Shown piece after piece: positions 61,163-64,000 of a stretch of 64,000 nt of DNA. Position 1 is the first letter of the stretch; the number at the start of each line of letters is the position of its first letter. A program made the position numbers and the translations under genes. The DNA lies in the NCBI RefSeq assembly GCF_014279835.1, contig NZ_CP047942.1, positions 1,674,001 to 1,738,000 on the forward strand. Direction: 5' to 3'. The notes under the pieces were generated by a model. That model had not been told where the DNA came from, ran no database searches, and was given only the letters and a program-made list of their open reading frames with translations. This stretch comes from Synechococcus sp. MVIR-18-1 (GTDB lineage Bacteria; Cyanobacteriota; Cyanobacteriia; PCC-6307; Cyanobiaceae).

Positions 61163-62205
61163 TCCTTCGGTAATGACCGGCATCGAGGGCTACGGCGCGG
61201 AGCCAACAGTCCCACCAAATTTCGCTGAATCAGACTGAAATTATCGTCACTGACGATCACGAGAGTGCGACGCCCATCGTCAAGCTTTGGCCCCCAAGCC
61301 AGACCCTCCCAATTTTCGCGAGGAACCTCCTCAGTTGTGAAATCCCAACCCGTGATGGGCTGCAAAGCCAACGGAGACGGACGTGCAGGCCAAGAGAACA
61401 ATTGAAGCTTGGCCGTCCAATGAAGTGGCCGATGACGACGAATCAGTGCCAACAATGCTGGTGGGCCATCCAATGCAAGAAGTTCGGTGAGTCCCACCGT
61501 TTCTTCTGAATCGGTTTCTTCTGGATCTGTTTCTGCTGGATCTGAGTCGCTGGAATCGAGAGGCAAGCGACCACGCTCTTCCAGGACACCTTCCCGGTCC
61601 AAATGCGCTAACCGAACGCCATCCGTATCCCCTTGAGCGAGATCCTGAAGCAACGGAGCCTCTGCTGCCAGCACAAGTCCCCCATCGCTGGATCGCGTTA
61701 AAGACTCGGGCCCTTGATTCACAGCGAGTCCCTGACCAGGACGAGCTGTCCATGCAGGAGGCAGACGCTTGGTCTCCAATAACCATCCATTGCGAAGCGA
61801 AAAGCGCTGAAGACGCGCCTGGTGCCCTGCTTGACGGCGCCCCTCGCTAACAATCCAAACCCCGTGGTTGCCCGTCAGCACCAAACCCTCTGCGTCAAAA
61901 GAGGGAGGAAGAGGAGTTCCACTTTGGTCACGCAAAACCAAGCGAGGACCAACCTGCAATGGATCGCCTGTTCGTAATGCTTTTGCAAGAGGGCCAACTG
62001 GCAACAAATATCCCCGAGACGCATCACTCACCAACCAAAGCCGGTCATCCGAAGCCTGGTAGGCAGCTGCTGAAAACCCTCCAAGGGACAGCCCGTTATC
62101 GGCTCGTTTTGGGAGTTCCCACAGACGAATCAGAGCCCAGCCAGCCTCCAGCGGACAGGGCAAAGCCTCCCAGCGCATTGGGAGTTCAGGGAGCGGCCAC
62201 ACCAT
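61159..62205 (-). CDS. Esterase-like activity of phytase family protein
   Basis: 348 residues of probable beta-propeller type. Conserved-looking pieces are FDAEGLVLTGNHGVWIVSEG, GLAVNQGPESLTRSSDGGLV and ENWEGLAWGPKLDDGRRTLV followed by IVSDDNF, matching the phytase-esterase-like family. No clear signal peptide begins the frame, so it is either cytosolic or the start is wrong. An internal acidic repeat, SDPAETDPEETDSEET, is a low-complexity insertion. Activity on phosphate esters is not shown for this family. It overlaps the permease by 4 bases tail to tail. Confidence 0.82.
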   Translation of the reverse strand: MVWPLPELPMRWEALPCPLEAGWALIRLWELPKRADNGLSLGGFSAAAYQASDDRLWLVSDASRGYLLPVGPLAKALRTGDPLQVGPRLVLRDQSGTPLPPSFDAEGLVLTGNHGVWIVSEGRRQAGHQARLQRFSLRNGWLLETKRLPPAWTARPGQGLAVNQGPESLTRSSDGGLVLAAEAPLLQDLAQGDTDGVRLAHLDREGVLEERGRLPLDSSDSDPAETDPEETDSEETVGLTELLALDGPPALLALIRRHRPLHWTAKLQLFSWPARPSPLALQPITGWDFTTEEVPRENWEGLAWGPKLDDGRRTLVIVSDDNFSLIQRNLVGLLAPRRSPRCRSLPKD

Positions 62206-62217
62206 CAGAACAGCCGA

Positions 62218-63153
62218 TTAAACGCGAACCTTTGCTGCCATCCAGGCATCACCCTTCACAGCAGCGGCAGCGATCAGATCGGCCAAGGTCACGAGCAATC
62301 TGTAACTGAGTGCCACCGCAAGCAACGGCGCCTCCGGCACCATCGTGCCCATACGAAACAACAGAACCACCTCAAACACCCCCAAACCACCTGGAGCAGC
62401 AGGAACAACCAGGCCAGCCGTCCAGGCGAGGGCAAAGGCCGCAAGCCAAAGGCCTAGAGGCTGCCCAGCCAGGAGTCCGAACGTCTGCAAGCAGCACCAA
62501 AACCCCGCAAATCGACAGAGCACGAACAACAGTTCAGTGACCAGGGGCCACCAGGGGTAAGACGTTCTGCCGCTGCCCAATTCCTCATCCTCAATGGAGG
62601 TCGTACTCCCAGGGTCCACGCGATTGAGCTGGCGCAACTTGCTGGTCTCCAGCCGACGCAACAAAGGCTCACGCCAACGCGGCATCAGCAGCGCGGAAGG
62701 AAGAACACAGAGCAACGCCAACCCGTTTTGAAACCCACCAAATGGCACCCACAGCAAGGCAGCAACGGCCATCACCATCGGCTCCATCAACACCGACACC
62801 AAAGCTTTGCCGCCACCAAGTTGAGGCCTGAGAGCACGAAAACGATCGAGGAAATGCCAAATGCCACCAGGCAGATATTTGAGCAAGTTGCTGCGGAGAT
62901 AAAGCGGCACCAAGGCCAAGCGTCCAGGCTGATGCCCGAGCCAAACCACCAAGACCTTCCAAGCCAGGGCATTGACCACCAAACTGAGCCAACTCAAGCC
63001 AAGCCCCATCAACAACCACCACCATCCCTGTCGGCTAATGGTGAGAGCGCGCAATCCTGTGGCATGGCTTGCCAATGCCACTCCTACAAAGGCGAGGGTG
63101 AGCAGGGTGATCCAAAGCCGTAAACCACCAGGCAAAGAAAGCCGTTTCAGCAC
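62218..63153 (-). CDS. Lysylphosphatidylglycerol-synthase-like flippase-domain membrane protein
   Basis: 311 residues with about 7-8 hydrophobic helices. It follows the UPF0104/LPG_synthase_TM family: GLRLWITLLTLAFVGVALAS at the start, RLALVPLYLRSNLLKYLPGG (the conserved YLPGGxWxxxxR region: GIWHFLDRFRALRPQLG), and AAPGGLGVFEVVLLFRMG near the end. It may move lipids or polyprenol-linked sugars across the membrane. No aminoacyl-transferase domain is present, so it is not a full MprF. It starts inside the end of larC (7-base overlap) and precedes the esterase-like gene (12-base gap). Confidence 0.87.
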   Translation of the reverse strand: MLKRLSLPGGLRLWITLLTLAFVGVALASHATGLRALTISRQGWWWLLMGLGLSWLSLVVNALAWKVLVVWLGHQPGRLALVPLYLRSNLLKYLPGGIWHFLDRFRALRPQLGGGKALVSVLMEPMVMAVAALLWVPFGGFQNGLALLCVLPSALLMPRWREPLLRRLETSKLRQLNRVDPGSTTSIEDEELGSGRTSYPWWPLVTELLFVLCRFAGFWCCLQTFGLLAGQPLGLWLAAFALAWTAGLVVPAAPGGLGVFEVVLLFRMGTMVPEAPLLAVALSYRLLVTLADLIAAAAVKGDAWMAAKVRV

Positions 63154-64000
63154 TGCCAGTCCTCCTCAGGCACAAAAGCATGGGCCTCGAGAGCGAGGCG
63201 ATCACGAAGCTCCATCACGGTGAGACCAGCCTCAGCAGACACACGCTGGAGCTCGTCTTGCTCCCACTTAAGAGTGAAAGTCCCATCCGGTCGGCGCGTC
63301 TGCTTGGCGCGAATCATGCCCCAAGGGGTTGCACTTGCCCCACATCGACGGGGCAGCACCCAGCGACCCTGTTCTCTCTCCCTTAAGCCGATGGTTGGAC
63401 TATGGCGCCACCACACCTCCCGCAAGGCAGCAGCCTGATCTGGCGTTGTAAGGGCGATCACCGAAGTACCAGGCCTTTGCTTTTTCATCAACACGGCTCC
63501 CTGAACCACATCCAACGCGCCAGCCAAACGCAAGTGCTGAGCCAGGCTTGCCAACTCTTCGGCAGTGGCATCGTCAATCCAAGCCTCCTGCACCACAAGC
63601 TCCTGCCAACCAGGCTGTGTTCTGCTCGCAGCACGAATGCGGATCAAGCGCAGGAGGTTGGGACGATCCAAACAGCGATGGCCGAGACCAACTCCGACGG
63701 CTTCAACCTCCATTCTTGAGGGGCGTTGAAAGTGATCCGCCAACACAGCCACCAAGGCCAACCCGGTGGGTGTGGTGAGCTCAGCAGCAGGAAGATCTTC
63801 CCCCGTGAGGAGCGGCAGCTGATGACGCTTCGCCAATTCGAGTACTGCTGGCACCGGAACAGGAAGCACCCCATGGGCCGTTGTCACTCGACCATGGCCG
63901 GAGGGAGGGGCTGTGCAATAAATCGACTCAGGGGCAAGGTTCTCGATGCCAGCGCAGACGCCGATCACATCCACCAAGCTGTCGATCGCCCCAATCTCAT
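63147..64000 (-). CDS. larC: Nickel-insertion protein LarC family (cut by right edge)
   Basis: About 284 residues are visible. The upstream bases of the frame read EIGAIDSLVDVIGVCAGIE, matching the conserved LarC segment, so the gene continues beyond 64000 and the N-terminus is missing. Further motifs are GHGRVTTAHGVLPVPVPAVLE and the C-terminal GLTVMELRDRLALEAHAFVP. LarC inserts nickel by CTP-dependent cyclometallation to make the NPN cofactor of lactate racemase; in cyanobacteria the target enzyme is unclear. It overlaps the flippase-like gene by 7 bases. Confidence 0.88.
   Translation of the reverse strand, partial: EIGAIDSLVDVIGVCAGIENLAPESIYCTAPPSGHGRVTTAHGVLPVPVPAVLELAKRHQLPLLTGEDLPAAELTTPTGLALVAVLADHFQRPSRMEVEAVGVGLGHRCLDRPNLLRLIRIRAASRTQPGWQELVVQEAWIDDATAEELASLAQHLRLAGALDVVQGAVLMKKQRPGTSVIALTTPDQAAALREVWWRHSPTIGLREREQGRWVLPRRCGASATPWGMIRAKQTRRPDGTFTLKWEQDELQRVSAEAGLTVMELRDRLALEAHAFVPEEDWQC

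Noticed and set aside
1-64000. tRNA, rRNA, transposons, CRISPR arrays and riboswitches
   Set aside because: I scanned gaps on both strands and found none; intergenic gaps are too short or lack cloverleaf or repeat structure. A covariance-model search would be decisive.

Overview
The window looks like a chromosomal segment of a marine picocyanobacterium, most likely a Synechococcus (sub-cluster 5.1-like) of intermediate GC. The evidence is a Psb27 photosystem II assembly lipoprotein, a ferrochelatase with a C-terminal chlorophyll-binding-type helix, the cyanobacterial alkane pair (aldehyde-deformylating oxygenase plus acyl-ACP reductase) next to accA, a Tab2-like photosystem translation factor, cyanobacterial DUF2854/DUF3153/DUF6737 proteins, a principal sigma factor with a Lys/Ala-rich head, and very tight gene packing. 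Species assignment is inference. I found no rRNA, tRNA, CRISPR array, insertion sequence or prophage. About 70 protein genes fill almost the whole window, and only one gene-free stretch exceeds 300 bases (49033-49351).

Layout. 1-3.5 kb: a TauE/SafE exporter (cut by the left edge) divergent from a lipoate-ligase-like gene, a membrane site-2-type protease, trpF and a small secreted protein. 3.5-9 kb (minus strand): creatininase-like gene, then ado, aar, accA, a short-chain dehydrogenase and folE, a lipid/hydrocarbon block. 9-12 kb: an S1-domain protein, a Tab2-like protein and a PgeF/laccase-domain protein, translationally overlapped. 12-18.6 kb (minus): hemH, ilvB, a degenerate nuclease-fold protein, a small membrane protein, a periplasmic-binding-fold protein and an FAD oxidoreductase. 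18.6-23.7 kb (plus): tyrosine recombinase, methyltransferase, cobO, pyrH, frr and a geranylgeranyl-reductase-family protein. 23.7-30.3 kb (minus): photolyase/cryptochrome, transaldolase fused to EF-hands, ftsI with an FtsL-like partner, and a CPBP protease.

30.4-46.7 kb: a double-domain phosphoglycerate-mutase-family protein, a dihydroorotase-like protein without its HxH motif, lepB, a conserved membrane protein, an ArsC/Spx-like protein, a 2Fe-2S ferredoxin, a first pyrophosphatase, proS, psb27, purA, a PfkB kinase, cutA, cobK, ssb, DUF2854, argB and a DUF3153 fusion. 46.7-56.8 kb: priA, rpoD with a clear terminator, two unknown proteins, hemC, an L,D-transpeptidase, a TerB-like/COQ4-like protein, a second pyrophosphatase and an M32 carboxypeptidase. 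56.9-64 kb: a DUF6737 membrane protein, two tandem cysteine-rich secreted paralogues, a pterin dehydratase, a His-rich CobW GTPase, a 49-residue membrane peptide, a fused Fe3+-type permease, a phytase-like esterase, a flippase-like membrane protein and larC (cut by the right edge).

Most genes are housekeeping. They cover tetrapyrrole and cobalamin synthesis (hemC, hemH, cobO, cobK), nucleotide and amino-acid synthesis (purA, pyrH, trpF, ilvB, argB), replication/translation (priA, ssb, frr, proS) and cell-wall division (ftsI). The least explained items are the COQ4-like protein with an intact HDxxHx11E motif, the tandem Cys-rich secreted pair, the calcium-binding transaldolase, the pyrophosphatase pair in which one copy lacks a conserved metal-site aspartate, and a run of seven convergent gene pairs whose coding ends overlap.
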